Below, one piece after another: positions 6,486-13,640 of a DNA stretch of 14,348 bases. Source of the DNA: Caldivirga sp. UBA161 (GTDB lineage Archaea > Thermoproteota > Thermoprotei > Thermoproteales > Thermocladiaceae). Position numbers and translations under genes: made by a program. The DNA lies in assembly GCF_002506515.1 (NCBI RefSeq), contig NZ_DAXS01000023.1:23938-38285 (forward strand), written 5' to 3'. Below the pieces are notes generated by a model. It did not search any database. It worked only from the letters and a program-made list of their open reading frames with translations, and was not told where the DNA came from. Position 1 is the stretch's first letter; every line of letters begins with the position of its first letter.

Positions 6486-7483
6486 GCTAAGTGAAACACC
6501 AGTATTATGTAAGATGCATAACCTATTAAACCCAGTACCGCTACGTCCAGGGTTAATCTCCTCCTCACTATGTGGTAAATTATTATGACTGAAATAGCCT
6601 CAACTACAGCCACGCTTAATAATGCACCTAAGGTTAACCTCCAATGAGTTAGAAGTAGGCCTAACGCTGGGTATATTGTTGAGTAAAGGACCTTCTCACC
6701 AACTAACGCCGCCACAGCCATGGTGTCCCTATTCCTAAGCACCCATATTACTGCAATTATTGATTCAGGTAAAATGGTGGCTAAGGGAACAATAACTATT
6801 GTTAATGATAAGGCATTAATAGAGAGTAAAATGGAAGCTTCATTAATGGCGTAAACCATTAACCTTGATCCAACTATTAAGATCACTAGGGCTAAAGCTG
6901 CCTGAGTAAAGGCTAAGGCGAGTTTACGCCCATTTATACTAATGATTAGCGATAAGTAAGGCTCCTCATAATCCTCAATGGTTAATCCCTGAAAGGAGTA
7001 CATTACCCTAACGTAAATTAAGTAAGTTAAAATAAGTAGTGAGGCTACAATGTACTTCACAATAATACTACTTATTATGGCTGGCAGCAGTATGGTTGGG
7101 TAAAGCGCAGTGAAGAGTATGTAAGGTATTATTAATTCCTTATTAACCTCAAGCACCATATCATCCCTAACCCCCAATAATTTACCTATGATTACGAAGA
7201 GGAAGAGGAAGGGGAAAACGATTGTAGAAACCATGAAGGGTTCACCCATTACTGTCCCAATTCCAATATCCTGCCCAGATTCACCACCTAGGTAAAGAGC
7301 CACTGCAAACACTATTAATTCAGGCATTGAAGTTAAGATGGGTGATATAATTGCCCCAATGAATGATTCACCAATCCTAGACCTCCCACCTATGTACTCT
7401 AAGGCATTGGTGATCAGTAAACCACCAGTAAAGGTTAAGGCCACTCCAATGATAATTAACGTAATTAAGTTTACTATACCCAT
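6482..7483 (-). CDS. Cation/Ca2+ antiporter-like membrane protein (CaCA superfamily)
   Basis: An integral membrane protein of 333 residues with about ten hydrophobic helices in two homologous halves, the CaCA plan. The alpha-1 repeat holds SPILTSMPELIV (47-58) and the alpha-2 repeat holds VPLATILPESII (232-243), with Glu55 and Glu240 as the expected ion-binding acids. The usual GSN motif that follows each repeat is changed to GEP (80-82) and GEK (262-264), placing an extra acidic residue in each half. The ion carried (Na+/Ca2+, H+/Ca2+ or another cation) cannot be read from the sequence. The ATG start fits a TATA box about 29 nt upstream. It is monocistronic and convergent with the acylphosphatase gene. 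Confidence 0.85.
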   Translation of the reverse strand: MGIVNLITLIIIGVALTFTGGLLITNALEYIGGRSRIGESFIGAIISPILTSMPELIVFAVALYLGGESGQDIGIGTVMGEPFMVSTIVFPFLFLFVIIGKLLGVRDDMVLEVNKELIIPYILFTALYPTILLPAIISSIIVKYIVASLLILTYLIYVRVMYSFQGLTIEDYEEPYLSLIISINGRKLALAFTQAALALVILIVGSRLMVYAINEASILLSINALSLTIVIVPLATILPESIIAVIWVLRNRDTMAVAALVGEKVLYSTIYPALGLLLTHWRLTLGALLSVAVVEAISVIIIYHIVRRRLTLDVAVLGLIGYASYIILVFHLA

Positions 7484-7507
7484 TCATTAAGGCAAATTAC
7501 CCAGCAT

Positions 7508-7516
7508 TATTTAAAC
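7508..7516 (-). promoter_or_regulatory. TATA box of the exchanger gene
   Basis: GTTTAAATA on the minus strand is centred about 29 nt before the ATG at 7483. Confidence 0.45.
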
Positions 7517-7528
7517 TAAACCTAAATG

Positions 7529-7725
7529 ATGAATTACACCCTAAGGAGCTTCTTGCTTCATCTTGCCTTAAGGTGTATTGGGTGGGGTTTATGGGTTGTT
7601 GATTTGAATACCTTATCCTCTTTGTTTAGGGTTAATTCGCTTATGATGTAATTTAAGCTAACTCAGTTATTTCTCATGCTAATTAAAGGAATGATTGCAT
7701 TAAAGAGGATTAATGAATTACACCC
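7529..7725 (+). repeat. Two exact 13-bp direct repeats
   Basis: ATGAATTACACCC occurs at 7529-7541 and again at 7713-7725. Part of the word (AATGAATTA) is common in this genome because it matches frequent codons, so the repeat may be partly compositional. No terminal inverted repeats bound the 171 bp between the copies. Confidence 0.4.
7535..7577. repeat. 12-bp inverted repeat, candidate hairpin or operator
   Basis: Arms 7535-7546 (TACACCCTAAGG) and 7566-7577 (CCTTAAGGTGTA) match at 11 of 12 positions around a 19-nt loop. In minus-strand RNA the odd position becomes a G-U pair, giving an unbroken 12-bp stem. The element lies about 20-60 bp upstream of the exchanger TATA box, so it may be a regulatory site or a small structured RNA. 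It also carries one copy of the 13-bp direct repeat. Confidence 0.45.
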
Positions 7726-7866
7726 ACATATTAAGTAATTAAATGAAGTTAAAGAATAAAGAGTACAACTACTAATCCGCGAAGGCTACATAACCCATAA
7801 AGTTGAAGAATTTTAAGTACATCATATTAAGAGTGGAGTGCATTAAATGAGGTTCGTAACGCATCT
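7578..7866. other. Gap before the nucleotidyltransferase gene
   Basis: No gene can be supported. Besides the second direct repeat, there is a 20-codon plus-strand frame (MLIKGMIALKRINELHPHIK, ATG near 7668) without expression signals. TATA-like TTTTAAGT (7811-7818) and CATATTAAGAG (7823-7833) precede the next gene. If they are used, its mRNA has a leader of about 15-30 nt. Confidence 0.35.
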
Positions 7867-8322
7867 GTGAATTACCCAATTTTTATTAAACCCCTAGGCC
7901 ATAGCTTAGTCATGGCTATTAATCCCTGGGATATTGCCTCAGAATACGTGAATTCACTTAATGAATTAAAACCATTATTAGTTATAATGTATGGATTATG
8001 GGTTACTGGTGAAGCGTTTTTAATGGAGCCTAAACCACCCATAGACTTAATAATAATTGCCGATAATGCACCAGTGGGCTTTAGGGAGGAGAGTATGAAT
8101 GGCCTAAGAATTAAGGCCAGGTTCCTCACACCTGAATCATCACTAAGCATGGTTAAGCAGTGTGATGAAGAGTTGATTAATGCAGTCTACTCTGGTACAT
8201 TTGTGGTGAAGGATGAGGAATTCTATAAGCGCCTTGAGGACGCTTTAAATGAACAGATTAGGGAAGGTAAATTAACGTGGGATAGTAAGAGGGGCCTTTG
8301 GGTTAAGGCATCATCAATTTAA
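7867..8322 (+). CDS. Degenerate minimal-nucleotidyltransferase-fold protein
   Basis: The 151-residue protein has the outline of small archaeal nucleotidyltransferase-domain proteins. A hydrophobic strand leads to YGLWVTGEAF (42-51) where the GSxAxG loop should be, followed by PPIDLIIIAD (57-66) in place of SDxDLxVV. Only the second carboxylate (Asp60) survives; the first is Pro58 and the loop Ser is Leu44, so catalysis is doubtful. The later part (ELINAVYSGTFVVKDEEFYKRL, 102-123) resembles the helical tail of crenarchaeal members. The start is GTG (7867) because no in-frame ATG lies between it and an upstream stop; Met16 (7912) is a possible alternative. Family members often pair with a HEPN gene as toxin-antitoxin, but none is seen. 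Assignment is by pattern only. Confidence 0.55.
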   Translation: MNYPIFIKPLGHSLVMAINPWDIASEYVNSLNELKPLLVIMYGLWVTGEAFLMEPKPPIDLIIIADNAPVGFREESMNGLRIKARFLTPESSLSMVKQCDEELINAVYSGTFVVKDEEFYKRLEDALNEQIREGKLTWDSKRGLWVKASSI

Positions 8323-9150
8323 TTAACTGGACCTAACAACCATAAGTAAACCAATAATCGTAACCACAGTGCCCACAGCCTCAAAAACCGTTATACTTGA
8401 TTTAACGATTAATGCACTGAAGTAGAGGGCTAGTATTGGTGTTAAGAGTAGTATTGAGGATACTGTACTCGGCCTCTCACTGGCAATCGCCTTAAACCAA
8501 AGTATGAAGCCTAGTATTTGAGCATCAAGCACCACTAGGAGAATAAGTAAAGCGCCCTTAAGGGTTAATGATAATGTGGGATCAATGGGTAAGGCCAATG
8601 CAGTTACCGGTATTGATAACACTGATGATGATGCATTAGCCACCAAAGAGTCAACATCCCTAAACCACATTGAATAGAGTATTGTCCCAAGGCCCCATAG
8701 TAAACCAGCCATCAAACCAACAATCACCCCAAGGCCAATGGATACTGAATTCAGGGAAGCCACAGCGACCCCCACGAAACCCAGTAAAACACCCCCAATC
8801 CTAGTTAAGCTTAACCTACGTTTAAGTATCAGCCACTCAAAGATAGCCACAAAGAGGGGCTGGGTATATATCATTAATGCAGCTAAACCTGGATTAGGAG
8901 AGTAGAGTATTGATATATTTATAAGAACAAGGAAAAGCCCCATGTTAAGTACTGACACTATGAGCATCTTAGAATTCACTATAAGCCTTCTGGCTAAAGG
9001 ATACATGAGCAATGAGGCAGCACCCACCCTAATCACTGAAATAACCATAGGCGAAGCATAAGCTTCAGCTAACCTCGTAAGTGGATACGCAATACCCCAC
9101 ACTAAGGCTAATGCAATAGAGTAAATTAAACCACTACTCAGCCTACTCAT
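8323..9150 (-). CDS. EamA/DMT-family transporter
   Basis: A drug/metabolite-transporter superfamily permease of 275 residues with about ten transmembrane helices in two EamA repeats. The first repeat ends with the characteristic IYTQPLFVAIFEWLILKRRL region and the second has PSTVSSILLLTPILALYFSA. The substrate is unknown; relatives export amino acids, sugars or nucleotide precursors. I start the gene at the ATG at 9150 because a TATA box lies about 28 nt upstream and the residues before it are unlike a membrane-protein start. A longer reading would need a TTG at 9222, upstream of that promoter. Its stop codon directly abuts the stop of the convergent nucleotidyltransferase gene. Confidence 0.88.
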   Translation of the reverse strand: MSRLSSGLIYSIALALVWGIAYPLTRLAEAYASPMVISVIRVGAASLLMYPLARRLIVNSKMLIVSVLNMGLFLVLINISILYSPNPGLAALMIYTQPLFVAIFEWLILKRRLSLTRIGGVLLGFVGVAVASLNSVSIGLGVIVGLMAGLLWGLGTILYSMWFRDVDSLVANASSSVLSIPVTALALPIDPTLSLTLKGALLILLVVLDAQILGFILWFKAIASERPSTVSSILLLTPILALYFSALIVKSSITVFEAVGTVVTIIGLLMVVRSS

Positions 9151-9174
9151 CTCCCTTGCACTAAATAGGCTACA

Positions 9175-9183
9175 CTTTAAACT
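9175..9183 (-). promoter_or_regulatory. TATA box of the EamA transporter gene
   Basis: AGTTTAAAG on the minus strand is centred about 28 nt before the ATG at 9150. It decides the start in favour of the 275-residue protein. Confidence 0.5.
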
Positions 9184-9648
9184 TAACCTCACAACCTTCC
9201 CACTTAACACTAAGTTAAGCAACTAGCCGTAAAACGCTGAATTAAAGAAAGAAACCTAATTAACTAAAAACACATAAGTATCCATGAAGTAAATTAAGCG
9301 TCAACAAATAAGACACTAAAATAAGCAAATTTACAAAGGATAAACATTACCTCGACTCTAGCGCTCCAAACTCCAATGAGGAGAAAGAAGCCACTACTAA
9401 TAACAATTATCCCACATTATCCTGTATTAATATTATCACTACTCTGGCGTCCCAAAACTATGGTAATTAATGCAGTGCATTCAAGGATCCTAAGTCAAGG
9501 AAGGATTGTTTAAATTAAACTTGGGTTGGTTTTTTAACCTTCACTTACTCATTAATAATGCTTAAGAAGTACTTACCTAAGCCCATGGATTAGACTCATA
9601 TTGGGGTTAGTTCTTTTGAACCCATGTTAAGAGTTGTTTAGAATTTTC
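9184..9648. other. Gap, first part: no supported gene
   Basis: AT-rich DNA. One plus-strand frame stays open for about 49 codons (roughly 9310-9463) with Asn/Thr/Ser-rich composition but no start codon. A perfect odd palindrome, GTTTAAATTAAAC, lies at 9508-9520, followed by TTGGGTTGG and a run of six T at about 9530-9535, a possible plus-strand terminator with no gene before it. A small hairpin (GTTC-TTTT-GAAC) lies near 9610-9621. Nothing resembles a tRNA. Confidence 0.3.
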
Positions 9649-9822
9649 TTAATAAGGCATTGCTAGGAATTCTACTGCTGGTGGCTCCTTGTCTTGAATG
9701 GCGGGGGTTCTGTTCCTGGAGCTTACATTATTTATACAGTACCCACTGCCGGCATTTGGGTGGGCTGGGGCTCATTGGCTATTAGGTTCACCGCACACCA
9801 ACACTACAATAACATCCAACAT
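9649..9822 (-). pseudogene. Coding-like, GC-richer block with an internal TGA
   Basis: On the minus strand an ATG at 9822 opens MLDVIVVLVCGEPNSQ, then a TGA (9772-9774), and the same frame continues for 40 residues rich in Pro, Asn and Arg (including NNVSSRNRTPAIQDKEPPAV) to a TAA at 9649-9651. The block is visibly richer in G+C than the flanks. I do not recognise the protein. It could be a broken small gene, the 3' end of a lost transposon gene, or a structured RNA, since ACCCA...TGGGT around GCCGGC can fold at about 9740-9761. No good promoter is seen. Confidence 0.3.
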
Positions 9823-9947
9823 TGAAGATTAAAACCCACCCACCTAAAGGAAGGGCTAAGTCTCCTAATTGAATTGTGAAGTTTTCTAGGCATTATTAGC
9901 ATAAATTACTGAGACTTGAGTTTAATGAATTACTGAAAGGTGATTCC

Positions 9948-10020
9948 ATATAAAAGTAGGTTAGTGAAATAATGAGCTTGGTAATACATTAAATAAATTA
10001 AAGGGAGTTAATCAATGAAG
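9948..10020 (+). promoter_or_regulatory. Orphan promoter, ribosome binding site and ATG
   Basis: A strong TATA box (CATATAAAAG, 9948-9957) should start RNA near 9979. GGGAG at 10003-10007 is followed after seven bases by an ATG (10015), but the frame is MKT and then stop (10024-10026 region). The signals thus serve no gene in view. The RNA would run antisense into the 3' end of the glycosidase gene. Confidence 0.4.
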
Positions 10021-10022
10021 AC

Positions 10023-10043
10023 TTAAGCCACTCCTGGCATTAA
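10023..10043 (-). terminator. Hairpin after the glycosidase stop
   Basis: TTAAGCCA-CTCC-TGGC-A-TTAA forms an eight-pair stem with one bulged base, four nt past the stop codon of the glycosidase gene. T-rich DNA (CTTTAATTTATTT) follows within about 25 nt on the minus strand. This is a candidate terminator or 3'-end structure. Confidence 0.3.
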
Positions 10044-10047
10044 GATT

Positions 10048-13017
10048 CTATGTTATGCGGTAAAGTGTGAGCTTAGCGTCCTCTAGGCCGAAGGGCCTTA
10101 ACACGTATTCATCAGTCCACGACTCATTAATAACGTAGAAGGTTTCAGGCCCAACGAAGGTTAAGTCACCCCTCCTATGAAGTGGGCCAAGGGTATTGCC
10201 CAGTGTTCCAACTAGTGTTACCTTAATTTCATTATTTCCAGGCTTAACGTACTTAGTTACATCCACGCTACTAACCCTTTGAATTACCTTGGCTGCCTCA
10301 TTACCATTCACGTACACTATGGCTAATGCCGCATTGAAGTTGAGCGCTAACTCAACCTTATTGAATCCTCCATTAATATTCACTACCCTAGTTAATTCAA
10401 TCACACCACTGTAGAATGGGTAACCCTGCTTAGTTAAGTCCCCTAAGCCACCTACTGGCTGCTCCCTGCGGATTATTGATTGACCCCTTGGCTTAGCCTC
10501 CACTGCGAATTCACCAAGCATGTAAAGTGGTTCTAAGTCAGGTTCCAGCCCCATAATACCTTCAATCTCAATAACGTTAACCCCCTCCTTAATTAAGCCT
10601 GCTACATCATAGACCTTGAAGTTCCAGTCAAGCCAAGTCCCCTTCGGCTTACTTAAATCTAATTCACTACCATTAACCTTAATGCTCCTTAAATAATTAT
10701 CCTCAACAACTAGGCTTAACTCGCCCTGAAGCTTCTCGGCAACATTAACCTCAAACCTAATTGAGTAGGGTGAACCAATACCGAGGTTAAGTATAGTTTC
10801 CTTAACCTTGGGTATGGGCATTGGTTCACTCCAATCATTCCCAATCCTAACTCTTGCGTAATCTAGAACTAGGACATTTGGATTAAGCCTACGCATAACC
10901 CAACCACTACTTAACTTAACCTCACCAACCTTAACGTAGTTAACACTCCGTTCAGCCACTGGTTCACCTGGCTTAAGTACAAGTAGCCTTGATTCAACTG
11001 GATTAAGGTTAACCTTAACCCATGTCCACCCATTCCTTAACGATGCTGGGTAATCACTGATATTGCCTGTTAAGGGATCCCAATCCTCAACCTTGAATGA
11101 ACCCTTAAAACCAACCTCAACATAATGCCCCTTAACCCTACTTGTATTAGCCATAAAGGCCACGAGTGAATCACCTACTCTCCTAACATGCGTTAATACG
11201 TCACCGCTATTATCACTCGGGCTATTAATAATGATGCTCCTCTCAACATTACTTAGGGCATCATTAAGCTTACCCGCATTATCAATGACCTTAACCCTAC
11301 TGAGGAAATCATTAATACTAGGTGATTCAACGCCATCAATCATTGTTGGGAGAGGCTTAATGGCTATTACTAATCCACCATTATCAATGAACCTCCTGAG
11401 GAGGCTAATGGTACTGTTGGCTATCGTGTAGCTCGGCGGTATTACCACCACCCTATACCTTGCTCTACCTATGGTTAACTCACCCTTATCCACATTACCG
11501 TACTTAGCCATTATTAACTCATCACCAAGCTCAAAGTCGACATGTATCCTAGCGAACTCCTTAAGAACATTCATTAATGATTCATTAATGGTAATTGCCT
11601 CAGACTCATTAACTGGACTGTAGGTTGCCCAAACACTACCCATTGGATGCAGGACTAATACATCCACTAACCTAACCCCCTGTGAGAGTACGTAACTGAG
11701 CCTGGCGAAGTAATCCTCAATAACCCTATTATAGGGCCACCATGGTTGGCTCCAGTGTATTGTTAACCCATAGTCAGCCTTCCTTCTACCCCTCAGGGAG
11801 TAGGGGACCAGGTGGTGATTAAGTAGGTTAACTCCTAGGGCGTATAGGAAGTCCCCAATCCATTTCCTATCCTCGAAGGTTGGGTGATGCCCAGTGGCAC
11901 CGTAGGTTTCACTCAATACCCTCTCCTTACCTAATTGATTAGCAACACTGGCCACTTGCTTAACCGTTAGGTACATGTCCCATGTCCTTAAGCCTAGGTG
12001 ATCCATACCAGGAACATGCATGTACTCATAGTGAGGCATAACAGCCCCAACCACTAATTGAGAAAGTAGGGTATCCTCCATTAGGTAATGCCCAGTGAAC
12101 CTTAAGCCATTAGCCTCACACCACTCATAAATCCTCCTACTGAAGCTCTCAACGAAGAGCATGGTTAATGCCCTCCAGTAATCGTACCTAGTTTTATTGT
12201 ATGAACCAATGTTGAAGAATAATTCAGGCAACTTATCAACTATGTCGTAGCCATTAACCCTCCTAAAGTACTCGGGGAAAACATCACTCCAAGGTAAGGC
12301 GAACTGGGGGAAGGGGGCACCCCTCATTGGTGTTAATCGACTCCTCCTAGGCGGCCTTGATGATGTTAAGTTAGGCTCATCAGTGAATATGCCTGGTACA
12401 ACCTTACCCACGTAATCCCTAAGAGCCTCCACGTGGGGCTTATAGGCTATTTCAATGAACTTATCCACAGTACTTGGATTAAGTAAGTCAACATAACTAA
12501 AGCCACTGTACCATGGATCCCCAGGGGATGCAACATGCCTAATGAAGCTTAAGTACACGTAGCCATCTTCAGCCTCACCTTCATCAACCCTCCTACACTC
12601 CCTTGGAATTAAGCCATCCCCTGAGGTGCATTTGAATACAGCCACTACGTCACTTCCCTTAAATGGCGTAGTGTTGATTAACATTACTATTGACTTAGCC
12701 CTATGCTCAGGTCCAAGGGCTGGCACATGACCACCAGCGAAGCCTGAGGGCCACCTATCCTCATCGTAAAGCCAAATAAATCCACCCTCCCTTGAAGCAG
12801 CCTCCACGGTAACCTTAAGGGCCTTAAACCATTCACTGCTTAAGAATGGGGTTAATAAACCCTCCCTAGCGTGAAAGAACCCGCCCCCGAATCCACCATT
12901 AATGAGGAGCCTTAATTGCCTAACTAATTCATCACTGCTTAACTTATCGTTTATTGACCAAAACGGCACACCCCTAAACCATGTTGGTGGATTCTTAAAC
13001 TCAGGCTCATTAAGCAT
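10048..13017 (-). CDS. GH106-like glycoside hydrolase (alpha-L-rhamnosidase type)
   Basis: The 989-residue protein opens with the hallmarks of the GH106/alpha-L-rhamnosidase-like group: WSINDKLSSDELVRQL (20-35), GGFGGGFFHAREGLLTPFLS (41-60) and YDEDRWPSGFAGG (84-96), forming a (beta/alpha)8-type barrel. Probable catalytic acids are Glu214 in FTDEPN (211-216) and Glu370 in SETYGATGH (369-377). A Rossmann/GATase-like domain lies at about 450-600. Beta-sandwich, sugar-binding-like domains fill 690-985. There is no signal peptide, so it probably acts inside the cell on imported or self-made oligosaccharides. The substrate is uncertain; related enzymes cut rhamnose or other deoxy sugars. The ATG start is supported by a TATA box 27 nt upstream in the 34-bp gap after DUF655. 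No sugar transporter is adjacent. Confidence 0.75.
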   Translation of the reverse strand: MLNEPEFKNPPTWFRGVPFWSINDKLSSDELVRQLRLLINGGFGGGFFHAREGLLTPFLSSEWFKALKVTVEAASREGGFIWLYDEDRWPSGFAGGHVPALGPEHRAKSIVMLINTTPFKGSDVVAVFKCTSGDGLIPRECRRVDEGEAEDGYVYLSFIRHVASPGDPWYSGFSYVDLLNPSTVDKFIEIAYKPHVEALRDYVGKVVPGIFTDEPNLTSSRPPRRSRLTPMRGAPFPQFALPWSDVFPEYFRRVNGYDIVDKLPELFFNIGSYNKTRYDYWRALTMLFVESFSRRIYEWCEANGLRFTGHYLMEDTLLSQLVVGAVMPHYEYMHVPGMDHLGLRTWDMYLTVKQVASVANQLGKERVLSETYGATGHHPTFEDRKWIGDFLYALGVNLLNHHLVPYSLRGRRKADYGLTIHWSQPWWPYNRVIEDYFARLSYVLSQGVRLVDVLVLHPMGSVWATYSPVNESEAITINESLMNVLKEFARIHVDFELGDELIMAKYGNVDKGELTIGRARYRVVVIPPSYTIANSTISLLRRFIDNGGLVIAIKPLPTMIDGVESPSINDFLSRVKVIDNAGKLNDALSNVERSIIINSPSDNSGDVLTHVRRVGDSLVAFMANTSRVKGHYVEVGFKGSFKVEDWDPLTGNISDYPASLRNGWTWVKVNLNPVESRLLVLKPGEPVAERSVNYVKVGEVKLSSGWVMRRLNPNVLVLDYARVRIGNDWSEPMPIPKVKETILNLGIGSPYSIRFEVNVAEKLQGELSLVVEDNYLRSIKVNGSELDLSKPKGTWLDWNFKVYDVAGLIKEGVNVIEIEGIMGLEPDLEPLYMLGEFAVEAKPRGQSIIRREQPVGGLGDLTKQGYPFYSGVIELTRVVNINGGFNKVELALNFNAALAIVYVNGNEAAKVIQRVSSVDVTKYVKPGNNEIKVTLVGTLGNTLGPLHRRGDLTFVGPETFYVINESWTDEYVLRPFGLEDAKLTLYRIT

Positions 13018-13040
13018 AAGCCTAACTGCTAATACTCAGC

Positions 13041-13048
13041 TTTTAAAG
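13041..13048 (-). promoter_or_regulatory. TATA box of the glycosidase gene
   Basis: CTTTAAAA on the minus strand is centred 27 nt before the ATG at 13017. It sits in the short gap just after the DUF655 stop codon (13052-13054), so the glycosidase can be transcribed apart from rpoF-DUF655. Confidence 0.5.
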
Positions 13049-13051
13049 TAT

Positions 13052-13630
13052 CTATGGTGGGGGTGGGGCTGTGAAGACGTAGTATTGCTCATTCCCCTGA
13101 AGCTCCCTTATAACCCTCTCAATAATAAGCCTCTGCACATTAATTCCAATCCTATTCTTAAAGTCATCGAAACTCTCAAAGGGCTTCTTAACCCTCTCCT
13201 CAAGCACCTGATTAAGGGTCTTCTTACCAATACCCTTAAGTAACTCAAGGCTATGTAGCTTAAGTGTGAGTGGCCCAGCCTTATTAATCCAATCAATGAA
13301 GAACTTCTCCCTAGCCTTAATAATCTTCTCAACTATAGCCTCAAGCTCCTGCTTAGCCTGGGGTGTTAATTCATCATACTTAAGCCTCCTAACAATCTTA
13401 TTAACCTTATCCCTAACCCCATTACCAATGTAAACCCTCTCCCCAACCTCCACTGTGGCCTCATGCTTAAGCGTAACCTCAAGGAGCGTGAAGTACTCCT
13501 CTCCAATAACCTGTAGGTAAGTATCCCTCCTTGGGAAACCCCTCCTAATAATCTCAGCCTCCTTCATTAAGGCCTCCTCAGGCGGTATTATATCTAGGAC
13601 GTAGGCGTAATCCTCCTTCCTAACCACCAT
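13052..13630 (-). CDS. DUF655 family protein, probable nucleic-acid binding
   Basis: A 192-residue member of the archaeal DUF655 family, nearly always found next to the RNA polymerase Rpo4 gene. The N-terminal half (about 36-85: TYLQVIGEEYFTLLEV, EVGERVYIG) looks like a small OB/S1-type beta barrel. A helix-hairpin-helix follows with LELLKGIGKKTLNQVLEER (128-146), a backbone-binding motif for DNA or RNA. The tail is aromatic and ends in five prolines with an Ala before them. It starts three bases after the rpoF stop, and GGTGA within the rpoF end serves as Shine-Dalgarno, so the two are co-translated. The exact function is unknown; a role in rRNA or tRNA processing or with transcription is inferred from context. 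The usual next gene, ksgA, is not here. Confidence 0.9.
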   Translation of the reverse strand: MVVRKEDYAYVLDIIPPEEALMKEAEIIRRGFPRRDTYLQVIGEEYFTLLEVTLKHEATVEVGERVYIGNGVRDKVNKIVRRLKYDELTPQAKQELEAIVEKIIKAREKFFIDWINKAGPLTLKLHSLELLKGIGKKTLNQVLEERVKKPFESFDDFKNRIGINVQRLIIERVIRELQGNEQYYVFTAPPPP

Positions 13631-13633
13631 TAA

Positions 13634-13640
13634 TCACCCT
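13634..13640 (-). promoter_or_regulatory. Shine-Dalgarno for the DUF655 gene
   Basis: AGGGTGA on the minus strand overlaps the rpoF stop codon and lies three bases before the DUF655 ATG. It is complementary to the 16S tail UCACC. It explains internal translation in an otherwise leaderless operon. Confidence 0.5.

Noticed and set aside
7529..7725. Insertion with target-site duplication bounded by the 13-bp repeats
   Set aside because: The enclosed 171 bp has no terminal inverted repeats or transposase remnant, and part of the repeat is a common word in this DNA.
9151..9222. TTG-started N-terminal extension of the EamA transporter
   Set aside because: It spans the TATA box that fits the ATG at 9150, and the extra residues do not look like a transporter start.
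9698..9832. 44-codon plus-strand ORF in the GC-richer block
   Set aside because: Several frames are open here because the block is GC-rich; no TATA box or Shine-Dalgarno at the right distance, and codons are unlike those of neighbouring genes.
9223..10047. tRNA, split-tRNA fragment, SRP RNA or RNase P RNA in the long gap
   Set aside because: I looked for T-loop (GGTTCRAATCC-like), SRP S-domain and RNase P core words on both strands and saw none. Split tRNA pieces, known from this group of organisms, cannot be excluded by eye.
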